A stretch of 6,688 bases of DNA from Streptosporangiaceae bacterium (GTDB lineage Bacteria; Actinomycetota; Actinomycetes; Streptosporangiales; Streptosporangiaceae): the NCBI GenBank assembly GCA_030040815.1, contig JASHSZ010000095.1, positions 1 through 6,688 on the forward strand, in the 5' to 3' direction. Below are positions 6,072 through 6,688 of this stretch, piece by piece; the first letter of the stretch is position 1, and the number at the start of each line of letters is the position of its first letter. Below the pieces are notes generated by a model. That model was not told where the DNA came from. It made no database searches and worked only from the letters and a program-made list of their open reading frames with translations. Both the position numbers and the translations under genes were made by a program.

Positions 6072-6688
6072 ATGGCGCGGACAGCGGATCTTCCGTCAGG
6101 GTGGGTGGACCCGGAGCTCGCGACTCTGACGAAAGACCGGTTCTTCGACCCGGCCTGGATGTACGAGCGCAAGTTCGATGGCGAGCGGTGCCTCGCCTAC
6201 CGCGAGGGCGCCGGGGTGGCGCTGATGACCCGCAACGGCCTGCGGGTGAACAGCACCTATCCCGAACTCACGACGGCGCTCGCTGCGCAGCAGGCGATGG
6301 ACTTCGTAGTCGACGGCGAGGTAGTGGCGTTCGAGGGCAGCGCGACGAGCTTCAGCCGGCTCCAGCAGCGGCTCGGCGTCGGCAATCCGCCCGAACGTCT
6401 TGTCAGGTCGGTTCCAGTCGTCTACTACCTCTTCGACGTGCTGCGCGCGGACGGCCGGGACGTCCGCAGCCTGCCGCTGCGCGGCCGCAAGCAGATACTG
6501 CGCACACTGCTGTCGTTCGGCGGTCCGCTGCGCTTCACGACGCACCGCAGCGCGGGCAGCCGGGCCTACTGGGAGCAGGCATGCTCGCGCGGCTGGGAGG
6601 GGCTGGTCGTCAAGCGCGCCGACTCGCCGTATCGGTCGGGCCGCAGCCGGGACTGGCTGAAGTTCAAGTGCGAGAACAGCCAGGAGTT
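6072..6688 (+). CDS. ATP-dependent DNA ligase, LigD ligase-domain type (partial, 3' end outside window)
   Basis: This is the N-terminal 205 codons of an ATP-dependent DNA ligase, open to the window edge. It seals nicks through a lysyl-AMP intermediate; related bacterial enzymes act in non-homologous end joining and other repair. The nucleotidyltransferase motifs are in order: motif I ERKFDGER with the adenylated Lys34, TRNG at 53-56, motif III VVDGEVVAFEG (79-89), motif IIIa YYLFDVL (118-124), motif IV WEGLVVKR (175-182) and motif V WLKFKC (195-200). The segment SPYRSGRSRDWLKFKC is typical of the LigD ligase domain. No polymerase or nuclease domain precedes it, so this is a stand-alone ligase unless such domains follow; the missing part should include the OB-fold. 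The start is uncertain: ATG 6072 is chosen because similarity begins soon after, but in-frame ATG 6054 and GTG 6027 (with AGGT 6 bases upstream) are alternatives. No Ku gene is visible in the window. Confidence 0.9.
   Translation, partial: MARTADLPSGWVDPELATLTKDRFFDPAWMYERKFDGERCLAYREGAGVALMTRNGLRVNSTYPELTTALAAQQAMDFVVDGEVVAFEGSATSFSRLQQRLGVGNPPERLVRSVPVVYYLFDVLRADGRDVRSLPLRGRKQILRTLLSFGGPLRFTTHRSAGSRAYWEQACSRGWEGLVVKRADSPYRSGRSRDWLKFKCENSQE

Noticed and set aside
6096..6545. Minus-strand open frame of 149 codons opposite the DNA ligase gene
   Set aside because: The plus strand carries all the expected ligase motifs in order; the minus-strand reading has none of its own.

Overview
The window is high-GC DNA that reads like an actinomycete chromosome. 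The evidence is the order rpmG - hadA-like - hadB-like, which is a known actinobacterial arrangement, the GTG starts, the GGAG-type ribosome sites and the strong third-position GC bias in every real gene. The genus cannot be fixed from the sequence. I see no mobile element, tRNA, rRNA or CRISPR array.

Left part (13-1974, + strand). A 54-residue ribosomal protein L33 (rpmG) is followed by two hotdog-fold dehydratase subunits. The first has lost the catalytic His (Tyr in its place). The second keeps the Asp and His, so the pair looks like a non-catalytic HadA partner with a catalytic HadB. Next comes a four-helix membrane protein with a cytosolic Tyr-Gly-Gln-Pro repeat tail, probably DUF6069-like.

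Middle part (1938-5382, - strand). A three-gene signalling cassette is read right to left: a receiver domain fused to a SpoIIE/RsbU-type PP2C phosphatase, a CHASE3-HAMP histidine kinase with a phytochrome-style HisKA domain, and a small Rcp1-type response regulator. Both gene junctions are 4-base ATGA overlaps, so translation is probably coupled. A plausible reading is that the kinase senses an envelope or extracytoplasmic cue and phosphorylates one or both receivers, and that the phosphatase acts on a STAS-type anti-anti-sigma factor encoded elsewhere. The last gene carries two opposite one-base frame changes about 80 bases apart. They cancel but leave stop codons between them, so it is either a damaged gene or a sequencing artefact.

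Right part (5516-6688). Upstream of the cassette on the same strand is the remnant of a DHFR/RibD-C family reductase. It is frameshifted after about 35 residues and has lost its C-terminal third. Divergent from it on the + strand is the first 205 codons of an ATP-dependent DNA ligase of the LigD ligase-domain type, cut by the window edge.

The most useful results are the two broken genes, because simple ORF calling misreports both and also lengthens the phosphatase by about 149 false residues. I found no convincing new type of system; the signalling cassette is of a recognisable kind.
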